Below are positions 31,710 through 42,261 of a stretch of 64,000 bases of DNA, piece after piece (positions within the stretch are counted from its first letter, which is position 1; every line of letters begins with the position of its first letter). The stretch covers positions 1,049,374-1,113,373 of the forward strand of contig OZ025806.1 in NCBI GenBank assembly GCA_964019425.1, in the 5' to 3' direction. Below the pieces are notes generated by a model, which ran no database searches, was not told where the DNA came from, and saw only the letters and a program-made list of their open reading frames with translations. The DNA is from Flectonema sp. DT1601. Taxonomy: Eukaryota; Euglenozoa; Diplonemea; Diplonemida; Diplonemidae. Made by a program: the position numbers and the translations under genes.

Positions 31710-32042
31710 CCTTTTCGACAGTTAAAGATAAAGACTATTAAACTGATTGTGAAACTAAACACAAAATAGTTCGAACCATTCGAATCTTGCGATTGGTTCA
31801 CTCTGAAGCTTTACAAGCTGAGAGTCGACACCTTGAGATCTACCGACTGCTGCTTCTAACCCTACAGCGCAGTCTTTTCTTGTTATTGTTTCTTATAGTA
31901 TACACCTGGGGTATTTAGTAATGTACCTTCTTTCTTTTAAAGTAGCAGCGAAGTAATGGAAATGTCATTTATTTAATAACAGCGATGTGATTACATAATT
32001 AATGATTATCACTAAAAGTTTACTTTTCTCCTAAACAGTAAC
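31710..32042. other. Intergenic spacer
   Basis: No gene is visible; an acceptor-like CTAAACAG ends at 32038, four bases before the next ATG. Confidence 0.5.
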
Positions 32043-33281
32043 ATGGCCCAGGCTGCATCACCGACTCCAACAGAGTCGGTGAATGTTTCGGACTTACTAG
32101 ACCCGGTAGTGGTGCCTCCTAATAAGAAGTTTCCTTTTCCAGTGCACTTCTTCGCTGATGTGACACAGCACCTTGGATACAAGAAGGAAAAGAAAAGAAT
32201 TCACATTCCGAAAAAGGGAAAGTTAAAGAAAGATCGTTGTCTACTCGTCACAGCAAAACAGATTCGGTTATGCAGTCGCACCTCTGGAAGTGAGAAGTAC
32301 AAATATCCAATAATTGATATCGAGGGTGTTGTGTTGATTGGGAATTCACAGTTGGGAATATTTACTTCAGAAGATGAGAAGTCTGACCTCCTGTTGGAAT
32401 TAAAGAATAGCATCGCAAGAGGGAAGGCGATTCGATCGATTGAACTACTCCGAGCGATAAACTCGAAGACTGAGACGAAAGAATTTAAAGTTTGGAATCT
32501 ATTAAATGATTCAACAGCGAGTGATGTTATTCGATTAGCTGGAAAAGGTATCATCGGAAGAGATGATTACTTAACACCAGCTAACAATTCGTCAAGTTGT
32601 TCATCCATTCAACGAGATAAGAGTTTCACTCATCGATTAAGTAGCGCTCCTTCACCTCCTCCCAGCAGTTACACCTCAGGACCTTCAGGCAGCCCTCCAC
32701 AGTCACCTGTCTCAGTTACTTCAACTGCTGCAGCCAGTTCTACCAGAGGAATTGTTACTTTCAGTGATTATGGTTCTTATGAAGAAGCCGTGTCTAGATG
32801 TAAGTCTCTTGAAATTGTAGTTTCTGAGCTTCGCGGTGAAATGAGTGGACTAAAAGCAATATTAGAACATGTTAATCATCGTAAGGAGGAGGGCATTTTA
32901 CAAGCTGCACGACTTCGACAGCAATTCGAAGATGAGCGAACAAGAGAACTCGTTGACGAGGTAAAACACCTTCGCACTGTCGTAGCTTCAGTTCAGTCGG
33001 AAAACCAATCGCTCTCAAGAAGGCTGTCGGAGTTTCGACATTTTCAAAGTCCGACATTACTCAGCCGACACGTCAGTAGAGGAACAGTTCCCAGTAATTT
33101 TAATTCACCGACTTCAACTCTTTGGTCTTCTTCAGGATATCCAATTGACACTAACAATAGAAGACTTGAAGATGAGTTCGACAGAGAGCTAATAAAAGAA
33201 AAAAGAGTTTTGCACGAAGCCAAAAACTACTATTATCCAAACCCCGCACCACCTACCCCACAACAAGATGATTTAACATAG
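32043..33281 (+). CDS. Protein with PH-like/TH1-like N-terminal domain and coiled coil
   Basis: Single exon, 412 aa. Residues 30-150 read FPVHFFADVTQHLGYKKE, KKDRCLLVTAKQIRLC, then PIIDIEGVVLIGNSQLGIF, the strand pattern of the PH-like fold found in myosin-I tail (TH1) domains and in many protist proteins, where it binds acidic phospholipids. The KKRIHIPKKGKLKKDR loop is strongly basic, which fits membrane binding. Residues 195-235 are Ser/Pro-rich. Residues 245-320 are a coiled coil (SRCKSLEIVVSELRGEM, then LVDEVKHLRTVVASVQ). I infer a membrane- or cytoskeleton-associated adaptor. The family name is uncertain. Confidence 0.7.
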   Translation: MAQAASPTPTESVNVSDLLDPVVVPPNKKFPFPVHFFADVTQHLGYKKEKKRIHIPKKGKLKKDRCLLVTAKQIRLCSRTSGSEKYKYPIIDIEGVVLIGNSQLGIFTSEDEKSDLLLELKNSIARGKAIRSIELLRAINSKTETKEFKVWNLLNDSTASDVIRLAGKGIIGRDDYLTPANNSSSCSSIQRDKSFTHRLSSAPSPPPSSYTSGPSGSPPQSPVSVTSTAAASSTRGIVTFSDYGSYEEAVSRCKSLEIVVSELRGEMSGLKAILEHVNHRKEEGILQAARLRQQFEDERTRELVDEVKHLRTVVASVQSENQSLSRRLSEFRHFQSPTLLSRHVSRGTVPSNFNSPTSTLWSSSGYPIDTNNRRLEDEFDRELIKEKRVLHEAKNYYYPNPAPPTPQQDDLT

Positions 33282-33668
33282 TTAACAGCAGAGATCGACT
33301 TGTTTTGATTATATTATTAAATTAAAAGAGAATCTTTTAAGGGAGAAATCCTAAGGCGGGTTATCTCTGAATGTTGTCAGGTAACTCGTCTCATTGTCTT
33401 GGCGCTTCAACAACTAGTGAGAATTGATAATTAGTTCATAGTACCCCAAAGTTGTTTTTATGATGTTTCGTATGTAGGGAATCTGTTCAGTCGATTCTTT
33501 TGTTATTGTATTCCACTTTTTTTTGATTTAATCATTTTGATGATATCGTTCCTTACTTCTTATCTACTCTCTTCAGATAATTGGTTGCAGTGGATTTGTA
33601 TCTGATCTATTTGGTCTTCGAATGGTTGTTATTTTATTTGTACTTCCTTTCTAAGAATCTGAGGCAAC
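33282..33668. other. Intergenic spacer
   Basis: No gene is seen. The nearest good acceptor, CTCTTCAG ending at 33576, lies 92 bases before the next ATG, the longest such distance in the window. Confidence 0.5.
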
Positions 33669-34209
33669 ATGACGCCGTCATCTCCAGTGACACCTGCTCG
33701 TCAAGGACGTGAAAAGCAGAGATATCTGGACGGTAAAAGGTATTGTTTTCTTATCTACAAAAAAGAGTTCTATCGAATGCCGACTTCACTTAGTACAAAA
33801 CAACAGACTCGTTGCCGGAGGTATCATAATCAGAGAAGGACAAAATGGTACTTTGGAGGTATTTTTAATTTCGAGCAGCAGTACAGGGAATTGGGTGATT
33901 CCAAAAGGTGGATGGGAAACAGACGAAACAGCAGAAGAAGCAGCCCTACGAGAATCACTTGAAGAAGGAGGAGTTGTTGGAGAGATTGTAAAACCATTAT
34001 CTGTAAGAGAAGTAGAGGGAAATAGTGGAAGTAGACACTATCACATATTCTTAATGAACGTCGTAGAGATTCGTGATGAGTGGGCGGAATCAGCTTTGAG
34101 AAAACGAAAATTTGCCCCCCTCAATGAAGCACTAACATTCGTAGACAAGAGATACCTTCCTTTCCTACAAGAAGCTCATCAGATCTTCTCTGACACACAT
34201 TCTAACTAG
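33669..34209 (+). CDS. Nudix hydrolase, diphosphoinositol-polyphosphate phosphohydrolase-like
   Basis: Two exons, 33669-33739 and 33807-34209 (intron GTATTG...ACAACAG, phase 2), give 157 aa. The splice joins ARQGREKQRYLDGKR to LVAGGIIIREG, which restores the usual N-terminal layout of DIPP-type Nudix enzymes (TGR-x-x-QRY...RLVAG). The Nudix box GGWETDETAEEAALRES, then LEEGG matches G-x5-E-x7-R-E-x-x-E-E-x-G in full, and WVIPKGGWE precedes it, so metal binding and catalysis should be intact. DIPP enzymes remove beta-phosphates from inositol pyrophosphates and cleave diadenosine polyphosphates. Without the intron the start and the Nudix box lie in different frames. Confidence 0.9.
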
Positions 34210-34832
34210 CAGGGAACAGCGTTATTATCGTTAAACTAATTCACCACGTGACACTTCTTTAGGACTCGATACCTAAAAGAAATAGAGTTGGTTTTATGAC
34301 AACAGAAGGTCCTGCCTGTAGACTGAGTGGAAGAAGAAAAACAAACGTTCTCTATCTTTAGTGACAGAAATTATTTACAGCAAGTGCGTGGAGTGGTTTG
34401 TAAAACCTTTTCCCCCTTTTTTTTTAATTTTTTTATTTTAGAAGATTTGTACCACCACAAGGTAATTCGTCTTTGTGAAGATAATTTAATCAGTTCTTAT
34501 AAAATAGCATAGTATACTTTCAAGGTCAGTGAGGCGAGTGTGAGATCAAATTGAAAAGAACTACTTTGAGTATAAAAAACGTGTACACTCTTACTACCAC
34601 CACTTGAGTTATGTGGTTGCTTAACAAAGCAACTTTGTATTATTTCTTGTCGAGTAACATATGCTTCTTACTGTAAAATGTTTGCTGTCACGACAGGTTT
34701 AAGTACCATCGTTTCGTACAGTACTTGACAGCATTGTGATTACTGAATGTACTCAACGCGGAATATATTATTTCATTTCTTCAGGAGCAGCATCACAAAT
34801 GAAATAGAAATCAGAGTGTAAGGAGGGCTACC
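34210..34832. other. Intergenic region of about 620 bp
   Basis: No supported gene; the open frame at 34327-34512 encodes a low-complexity Phe-rich peptide. An acceptor-like TTCTTCAG ends at 34784. Confidence 0.5.
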
Positions 34833-35966
34833 ATGCTGCGTCGGTGTGCAGTGAATTTGGTGTTTTTCGACACCAAACCAACCGTCGCCAGGAAGTTATC
34901 AGACAAAGCGGTGGAAGCAATGATTGCACCACTTGAGAAGAACGCATGGTACTCAAAGAATAGAGGAGCTAATGATAAAATAGTTGCTGATGTGATGGAC
35001 ATCATCCGAACAGAACGAGAAAGAAAGTCCTACGTTGGAAGACTAACTTATCTTAAAGCCATGCGTGTTGTTGGTAAGTTAGGTGATATTAACAACGCTT
35101 TGTTACTTCTTGAAATGCGAAAAAAGGACAACATCCAACCCTGCTCTGAGACCTACGACTGGGCAATAGCAGCTTTTACAAAAAGATTTGGCTCACTTGA
35201 CAGTGCGAAGAAATTATTATCAAGTCTACGATCTCAAGGTTATAAAATGTCTCGTAAGTCTCACACTAATGTAATAAAACTTTATTCACGAAACCTTGAC
35301 TTCGAAGGAGCGAATCGTTCGGCAATAGACATGAGGACAGCTGGGTACGAACTGGGTATAGACGGACACAACGCTCTGCTGTTGGGATGCCAAACTTACG
35401 AACAGCTCTCTGAAGTATCTGAGTCCATGAGAATAAATAACGTAACTCGAAATTCGACATCACTCAACATGATGTTGAGAGTCTGTCTTCGTATGAAGGA
35501 TCCAGCAAATGCTAAAAAGATTTTCAATCTAATAAAAAACGAAGGCTATGCAATCACAATGAACCACTACACAATTATGTTTTCTATCCACGCTGCTGCT
35601 AAGGATTTACGAGGTGTTAGTGATACTTATAATGCGATGATTATGAGTGGGATTCCACCAGACACATATTGTTATAAAGTTTTAATAGAATCACTTTCAC
35701 AATGGGCAACACACCCAGACTGTGAAATCACAGAACTATCGGAGTCAATTGTTTCAAATGGAATGGTTGGCGCAACTATGCAAGATGGTGACACGCTTAG
35801 AGTTGCGCTGATGTCTGTCTATGCGAAAGCTGGTGCAATTAATAAATTAAATAAACTGATTTCCAGATCACACAAGAATCGCTCAGGCATCTACCAGAAT
35901 CTACTCCAGGAGGCAAACGAAAACGCTGAGAAGATAGCAAGAGACAAATTACTAAAGCATGATTGA
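34833..35966 (+). CDS. Pentatricopeptide-repeat protein, probably mitochondrial
   Basis: Single exon, 377 aa. Residues 80-290 contain about six 35-residue helical hairpins in PPR register: TYDWAIAAFTKRFGSLDSAK, SHTNVIKLYSRNLDFEGAN, GHNALLLGCQTYEQLSEV, SLNMMLRVCLRMKDPANAKK, HYTIMFSIHAAAKDLRGVSD and CYKVLIESLSQW. The N-terminus (MLRRCAVNLVFFDTKPTVAR) is basic and hydrophobic, typical of a mitochondrial presequence. PPR proteins bind organellar RNA in a sequence-specific manner. No endonuclease or other catalytic tail is seen. Confidence 0.85.
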   Translation: MLRRCAVNLVFFDTKPTVARKLSDKAVEAMIAPLEKNAWYSKNRGANDKIVADVMDIIRTERERKSYVGRLTYLKAMRVVGKLGDINNALLLLEMRKKDNIQPCSETYDWAIAAFTKRFGSLDSAKKLLSSLRSQGYKMSRKSHTNVIKLYSRNLDFEGANRSAIDMRTAGYELGIDGHNALLLGCQTYEQLSEVSESMRINNVTRNSTSLNMMLRVCLRMKDPANAKKIFNLIKNEGYAITMNHYTIMFSIHAAAKDLRGVSDTYNAMIMSGIPPDTYCYKVLIESLSQWATHPDCEITELSESIVSNGMVGATMQDGDTLRVALMSVYAKAGAINKLNKLISRSHKNRSGIYQNLLQEANENAEKIARDKLLKHD

Positions 35967-36206
35967 GTATTCTTGGTAGGGTCATCTGTCTGAATAGACA
36001 ACGTGCGTAGCACACCACAGACCTGAATTATTGAAAGCTTTTTCGTTTATGCGATCGTTACTTCTAATGTTGTTTATTAAATTATTTAAACTAACTCTTC
36101 ACGGCATTAGTCTAACAGCATTCACATATGAGTATAATCATTTACAGTAGTCAGACCAGTTCATTACTTTTATCTCTCTCAGTACCGCAATCACTAGACG
36201 GTAACA

Positions 36207-37492
36207 ATGCGCTTTAGAATGAAGATTCTGTCTCTGGTTGTGTTCTTTATTGTGTTCACAATGTGGTATCGGTGTATGTGTTTTTTTAATAACCTACTTA
36301 CTGGTAGTATTCATCAGTAAATTTGTAAAGTAAATATAATTTTTCATTCATAAAAACAGTACTAAGAGCCGCCCTTGATCTAAATACCTTGCCGCCATGC
36401 AGTGACTTGTCAGAAGAATGTTCTGACTACGCAAAGGAAGGAAAGTGTACAGGACAGTACAAAAGTGAAATGAGACGAAACTGTAAATGGTCATGTGGGT
36501 ACTGTCTTGGTAATGGAGCACCTCAGAGAACGATGCCTACTATTGGACACGTTAAGACGAGAGAATTAGTTGAAATGTTCAGTGAAATTGGAGACTTCAC
36601 GACCATCAACAAGAATCACCAAACTGACTTAACTTTGGGAATTCCTGGTCTCTGGAAGGAATCGAATCACAAAAGTTTATGTGATAAGCCAACTAATGGA
36701 GAAGGGTCTTCATTTGTACATAAAATAAAACAAAGCACAGAAGAAGATGTGAGTGGAATCAAGATCCTCTGTATGGTCTACACAATGAGAAAGAATCATA
36801 AAACTAAAGTAATGTCACAAAAACTAACCTGGGCAGCAGACTGCGATGGTTTCATTGCCATGAGTACTTCAGACGACCCTGAAATACCAGCTCTTGAAGT
36901 ACCTCATGAAGGTAAGGAGTCATGGGATAATATGTGGCAGAAAGTAAGATCTATTTGGGGTTGGACAAACAGTTCTCAAATTGATAACTTTGACTACTTT
37001 CTAATTGGAGGAGATGATATGTACGTTAACATTCAGAATCACAAGTCTTACTTGTCTTCACTACCTCAAAGTACTCCACTGTACGTTGGTAGAAAGCTTC
37101 ACGATCCGAATGGTCAAATAGATTTCAATGCTGGTGGTGCTGGTTACACATTAAATAGAAAAGCTCTCATCGCATTGTCACATCAACTAGATGAGGATCA
37201 CTGTTCCCCACATGGGAACTTCTTTTGGGAAGATGTTAACGTTGCTCGCTGTTTACGAAATATTGGAATTCACCCAATTGATACTCGAGATGACTCTGGA
37301 GCTGAGAGATACCATCCTCTTAATCCTGACCAGTTGGTTAACGTAGCTCCGACATTTTGGTTGGCGACGTATTCAACGAATTACCTTTTTGGTATTAAAT
37401 CGATTAGCGAGTCGAGTACTTCATTTCACTACCTCAGCGTAGAACAAGTTAGGGGACTTCATTACTATTTCCACCACTGCGATGAGAAGTGA
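36207..37492 (+). CDS. Type II membrane ShKT domain-GT31 glycosyltransferase (C1GALT/Fringe-like)
   Basis: Exons 36207-36273 and 36360-37492 (intron GTATGT...AAAACAG, phase 1) give 399 aa. Exon 1 encodes a single hydrophobic anchor (KILSLVVFFIVFTMWYR), the layout of a Golgi type II transferase. Residues about 32-70 form an ShKT module with six cysteines (PCSDLSEECSDYAKEGKC, then CKWSCGYC). The lumenal catalytic part has ILCMVYTMRKNHKTK, TWAADCDGF, YFLIGGDDMYVN (the DDM metal-binding motif), NAGGAGYTLNR and FWEDVNVARCL, as in core-1 beta-1,3-galactosyltransferases. The metal-binding DxD-type motif and the ED of the last block are intact. It probably transfers a hexose to O-glycans or surface glycans; donor and acceptor cannot be read from sequence. 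ShKT fused ahead of a GT31 is uncommon. Confidence 0.88.
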
Positions 37493-37702
37493 TATTAAAT
37501 AATTTCTTGACTCGGTTTTCATTCGAAGTAGTAACTGATTGCTTCACAAGTTGCAGTTAAGCGTTTTTCGGTCTTCCTATCCCGAAGTAACAAATGTTGT
37601 AGACCCCCACGGGTTGGCCTTATTGCTATTCAATAGTTTGATGGTGTTGTTTGTAATAATTATTACTTTTATTTTATTTCATTCAGCTGATTACTAATAA
37701 AG

Positions 37703-38767
37703 ATGACGGGTAGTATTAACAGACAATGGAAACTCGCGAGACCAGTCACAGGAATGATTGGACCAGAGCATTTCGAGCAGGTCAGCGCTCCAATTCCAAA
37801 AGTTGAAGATGGAGCAGTTTTATTCAAAACAGTATTCTTGTCATTCGATCCAGCTCAGAGAACTTGGTTAACAAAAGGAAGTTACATGGGACAAGTAACT
37901 CCTGGTATGGTAATGAAGGCTCAGTCTATTTTACAGGTCGTTGAATCAAAAAATTCAAAGTGGAAAGTTGGCGCTCTCGCAACTGGAGTCGGTGGATGGC
38001 AAGACTACGTTCTGATGCCAAAAGACAAAGATCCATCACTTCAAATCAGAAGCCTCGCAATGCTTCCAGCTGGAGTCTCTCCGACTCTGGTGTTAAGTTT
38101 ATTTGGAACTACGGGACTGACTGCCTACTTCGGATTATTAGAAATTGGAAGAATGAAAAAGGGTGACATCGTTCTAGTCTCAGGTGCTGCTGGTGCGACC
38201 GGATCGATAGTCGGACAAATTGCGAAGATTAAAGGAGCGTCAAAGGTGATTGGTATCGCAGGTGGGAAATCAAAGTGCGAATATTTAAAAGAAATTGGAT
38301 TTGATGAAGTTGTTGATTACAAAGACACGTCGAGTTCGTTGATTTCGAAGATGAGAAAAGCCTGTCCGAGAGGTGTCGATGTTTACTTCGACAACGTCGG
38401 TGGAGAAACACTCGAAGCAGCTCTTCTCTTGATGAGAAAACGTGGTCGTATCGCTCTTTGTGGAGGTATTTCACAATACAATCCAAAGGGAGCATCTGAT
38501 GTTCAGGGTCCAAAGACTTACCTCAACTTAATTGGAACTAGTTCATCAATGGAAGGCTTCTTAGTCTTCCAATTCGCTCGCAGATACCCAGAAGGTCTAA
38601 AGCAACTCGCTGAGTGGTACCAACAGGGACTCTTGAAACAAAAAGAAGACATCAGAACTGGTTTTGAGAACATCCCCGTCACTCTCCAGGGACTCTACAC
38701 TTCCAGCAACTTTGGTAAGATGCTTCTTAAAGTTCACGACTTGGATGTGAGAGATGCTAAATTGTAA
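37703..38767 (+). CDS. Medium-chain NADPH-dependent reductase (prostaglandin-reductase/CurA type)
   Basis: Single exon, 354 aa, full length for the family (about 340). Landmarks are FLSFDPAQRTWL, the YFGLLEIGRMKKGDIVLVSG block, the Rossmann loop GAAGATGSIVGQIAK, YFDNVGGETLEAALL and GRIALCGGISQYN. There is no zinc-binding cysteine cluster, so this is a zinc-independent MDR enzyme of the leukotriene B4 dehydrogenase/2-alkenal reductase group that reduces double bonds of alpha,beta-unsaturated carbonyls with NADPH. It is cytosolic, with no targeting signal. An acceptor-like ATTCAG ends at 37686. Confidence 0.93.
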   Translation: MTGSINRQWKLARPVTGMIGPEHFEQVSAPIPKVEDGAVLFKTVFLSFDPAQRTWLTKGSYMGQVTPGMVMKAQSILQVVESKNSKWKVGALATGVGGWQDYVLMPKDKDPSLQIRSLAMLPAGVSPTLVLSLFGTTGLTAYFGLLEIGRMKKGDIVLVSGAAGATGSIVGQIAKIKGASKVIGIAGGKSKCEYLKEIGFDEVVDYKDTSSSLISKMRKACPRGVDVYFDNVGGETLEAALLLMRKRGRIALCGGISQYNPKGASDVQGPKTYLNLIGTSSSMEGFLVFQFARRYPEGLKQLAEWYQQGLLKQKEDIRTGFENIPVTLQGLYTSSNFGKMLLKVHDLDVRDAKL

Positions 38768-39190
38768 TTATTCTTCTCTGTTGTTGATGACTGTACTCTG
38801 TTACACAATCCAGTTAGTTAAACATTTTATGTACGTGGCAGGCCAGAAAGGATCCCATACAAGAAATGTTTTTGTTTCTTTTTTTCTTTTATCGTGATAA
38901 CTTGTTTTGTTTTTATTATTGGGCATAACGACCCATAACCGTTCGAGGTACTGTCGTAGTGGAAAGTCTGTTGAAGAACATTATCTGGGGTTTGTTGGCA
39001 CAGCGAAAACCACCGCTGCTGTTTTCACTCGTTTTTTGACATATCTGTTGATACGCTATCGATGTAACGTATGGCTTTAATACCTTGTTGATTGTGGAAA
39101 TATATTATTGTTATTCTTACCCTTAGTTGTTCTTCATAAAGACAAACACCCGAAATGACCCAAACAGAAATATAATAACATCAGCAGCAG
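38768..39190. other. Intergenic spacer
   Basis: No gene is visible; GCAGCAG repeats immediately before the next ATG offer more than one possible acceptor (39184-39190). Confidence 0.45.
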
Positions 39191-40894
39191 ATGTCGATAA
39201 TAAAAAGATACGGGTGGCTAAACGTTATTCGATGTAATAGTGCTGGAGAGACAAGAGGTGGTAGTTGGACAAAGTATTGGGTGGTTATGAATAGTAAAGA
39301 CATTTCTTTTTATCAAGACGAAGGTAAACCCCGTAGAGCTCATATAAACCTTTCAACCATAACTGCTATCTACACAGAATCAAGTTCTCTACCAATAGAA
39401 GTTGATGAGGGGAGTAATCTTATTGCTCTTCGATCAGAAGCTGAGTGGGTCATCGTAGTAGCAGAGTCGGAAGAAGATCGTTCTCTGTGGTTGGAGTTCT
39501 TGGTACCAAAATTAACAAAAATATCTTCGCAGCAAAGATCTCAAGTGTTACAGTTGTTATCAGAGTTGCACAACATAAAACAAATCAGTCCTCGATGTGC
39601 ACCTGAAACAGCTCGAATTGGAACCACGGGTGTCATCGTTCGAAGAAGTGACAGCAGAGGACCAGTTACGAGAAGTCAGCAGCAACCACCTTCACCACCA
39701 TTACCAGGTTTGCACTCGTTGTCGAGATCTCGTTCTCGTTCAACGTCTCCGTCGACAGGAAATCATTCTCCACATCAGGCGCCGTCTCCGTTGATAACAC
39801 CGACAGCAAATCATTCGACTACTTCAGTTGATCAAAACACTCCACCTGGTAACTCTGTCTCTTCAGAATCAGAACTCCTCGACCTTCTTCAAAAGTACAA
39901 AAAACTAATCCGCAGTAAAATAACTCGCGAAGGATTAATCAACCTCCAAGAGGCGGAGGAGATATTTCAAAACAGAAGCGCTGGCAACACGAGCAACGGA
40001 AGCCTCCAATTCACAAACGGAACCAACAGCGAAACTCAACGTCTACGAAGTGAAGTAAAAACACTCGAAGAAGATCAGAACAATTTAATGGAAGAGTTTG
40101 AGAATGTTTTAAACGAAAGAAATTCTTTAAAAGAAGCAAACACGGAATTGAGTGCCAAGTTTGATTTAGTTCGAAGAGAAAGTGACGCGAGGTCTACAGA
40201 AGTAATTCGATTGAGAGGAGAGTTAATTAAAAGTGGAGAAACAATTAGAAAACTAAGAGAAGGAATGGGAGAGGAAACGGAACCTTTTCCTTTGCAACCT
40301 CCGATTCCAACATCTCCAAGTTTACGATCGCAGTACTCATCTGAGTCGGTGAGAAGATCTCCACATCAATCTCGAGCTGTCTCACCAGTTCGATCCCCGC
40401 CTCTCGCACCTTCATCAGCTCTCACTTCTCCACTTCAGATACCAGCGTCTGTTATATCTATTACTCAACGTCCATTGTCTCCTAATCAAAATACCTCCAA
40501 CACTATTCCATTAATATGTCACGTGTGTGGGAATCACTTCAAGTCTTCTGTGTTGTCATCACATATTCCTAATTGTTTAAAGGTATGTCTTTAGGAGTCG
40601 TTTTATTATAAGTTATTTGTTTCCGTTGGGGAATGAGAATTGTACAAACAAACACAGACCTGGCATTCAATTCAAAAGTCTCTCCCGGTGGTCTACAAAA
40701 GAGTACGACCTCCAGCAGCACCATCTTTACCACTTGATTATACGGAGATGGAATACAATATAGCAGCTCAGGATATTTATTTAACAAAAGCAAAGAACAG
40801 ATGTACGTCTTGCCTACAACGATTTGATGGAGCTGTGTTGATGGAACATGTTGCTGTGTGTTCAGCGAAGAATGGACTGCGAAGTGCTGTCTGA
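39191..40894 (+). CDS. PH domain protein with coiled coil and two C2HC zinc fingers
   Basis: Exons 39191-40582 and 40658-40894 (intron GTATGT...AACACAG, phase 0) give 542 aa. Residues 1-105 are a PH domain (IKRYGWLNV, WTKYWVVMNSKDISFYQDE, then a final WLEFLVPKL helix). Residues 110-230 are Ser/Pro-rich. Residues 235-360 are coiled coil. The C-terminus has two fingers of the C2HC type (ICHVCGNHF...LSSHIPNCLK; NRCTSCLQRFDGAVLMEHVA, then VC), the second encoded by exon 2, as in the ZC2HC1 family often found at cilia and centrioles. I infer a membrane-linked structural or adaptor protein. It resembles the 32043-33281 gene in layout (lipid-binding N-terminus, Ser/Pro linker, coiled coil) without being obviously homologous. 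Confidence 0.85.
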
Positions 40895-41285
40895 TATTAC
40901 ACATCTGATGGAAGTGTCGAGTCGAGTCATCAGAAAGGTCAAAAAGGACTAACGATAAGACAATATGTTGTCTTTGTATCTCATCGTGTATTTTATTTAT
41001 TGTTTCCTATCCTGCTGTTGCAGTAGCGCAACAAACAGTTACCGAAAGTACTAAAGTCTGTTAGATGACAAGTGTTCTCTTTTTTGTTTTGTTTTTCTTC
41101 AGTCTCAGTAGTTGGTAAGGAATTACAGTTTGAAATAAATTTATTTAATAATTTATATTACACTGGAATCCAGTATGCGAATACCACAATTTGATTTTTG
41201 CGGACTTGTGGACTTTAGTTGTGTCTTTGAAAGATCTCCTCCTTTATATCTTCATCTCTTCAGATTGTATCTCTTTTTAACTAAA
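40895..41285. other. Intergenic spacer
   Basis: No gene is supported. The open frame of the next gene extends upstream to 41175, but an acceptor-like CTCTTCAG ends at 41263 and the chosen ATG is at 41286. Confidence 0.5.
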
Positions 41286-42261
41286 ATGACTGCCGAAGAA
41301 CACCCAACAGGGAACAAGTTCTCAAAGGAGGAGCGAGTCTTCATTGAGAAGCTGTTTCAGGCTTTCGATACTGACAGATCAGGTTTGTGATTAGAATAAT
41401 AAAAACACCTTTTCAATTTGATAAACCATCCAACAATAATATAAAAAAAACAGGAAAAATCGACTTCTTAGAATTTAAGATTTTAGCGAGAAAGTTGGGA
41501 GTCGAGATGAGTGATGACGGTATGACATTTACTGTTTTAAAAGTAGACTTTGGTTTGATGGAACTCAATCAAGGAAATTAAACAAAACAAAAAACAGAAT
41601 TAAGAAAGTCAATGGAAGCAGTAGACACTGACGGCAACATGGAATTAGATATGGATGAATTCTTTCTCTGGTTAGAGGGAGCACAGGCAGAAGGAGCAGA
41701 TCCGTTCTCCATGCTGAAAGCAAAGATTAAAGCACAAGGTTTAAAGCCTCTTAACAACAGTCAAATTGAAGGATTGAGAGAGTGTTTCAATCATTTTGAC
41801 GCGGATTTGAGTGGAGCTATTGATGTTCAGGAATTGGGAAATGTGTTTGCTGCATTCGGACAGGAACTCTCTCAAGAAGAGTTAGAGATAATGATTAAAG
41901 ATGTCGATGTTGATAATTCTGGTGAAATTGAATTTGAAGAGTTCTTAATGCTTATGATTCACAACTTTGGTTCTGATGAGAGCGCAGAACAAGAAGTACA
42001 AAACGAATTCCAAAAACACGACCCTGACAACACTGGAGTTCTCTCAACTATTCAATTGAAACAAATTATTGGAGAGCTATGTGGTGAGTTCCTTCCTCGT
42101 GATGAGATTGTTGAGATTGTTGGTATGTAATCATGCGAATGTTTTGTTTGTTATATTTATCGGTTTTAAAAATAACAAAAACAGCCTCCGCCGATGAACA
42201 AAACACCGGAGTCATCGAATACATGAAGTGGGAGTCTCTCTGGGAAGCGCTTCGTGAGTAG
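41286..42261 (+). CDS. Six-EF-hand calcium-binding protein
   Basis: Four exons (41286-41382, 41454-41519, 41598-42122, 42185-42261) give 254 aa; the three introns are 71, 78 and 62 nt, all phase 1, begin GTTTGT/GTATGA/GTATGT and end AAACAG. Six EF-hand loops are readable: DTDRSGKIDFLE (completed only by splicing), DTDGNMELDMDE, DADLSGAIDVQE, DVDNSGEIEFEE, DPDNTGVLS and DEQNTGVIE. The first four have canonical calcium-coordinating positions; the last two are partly degenerate. The third and fourth, with FDAD...DVDNSGEIEFEEFL, are calmodulin/centrin-like. The protein is probably a calcium sensor or buffer in the cytosol. The three in-phase introns cut within or near EF loops. Confidence 0.9.
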
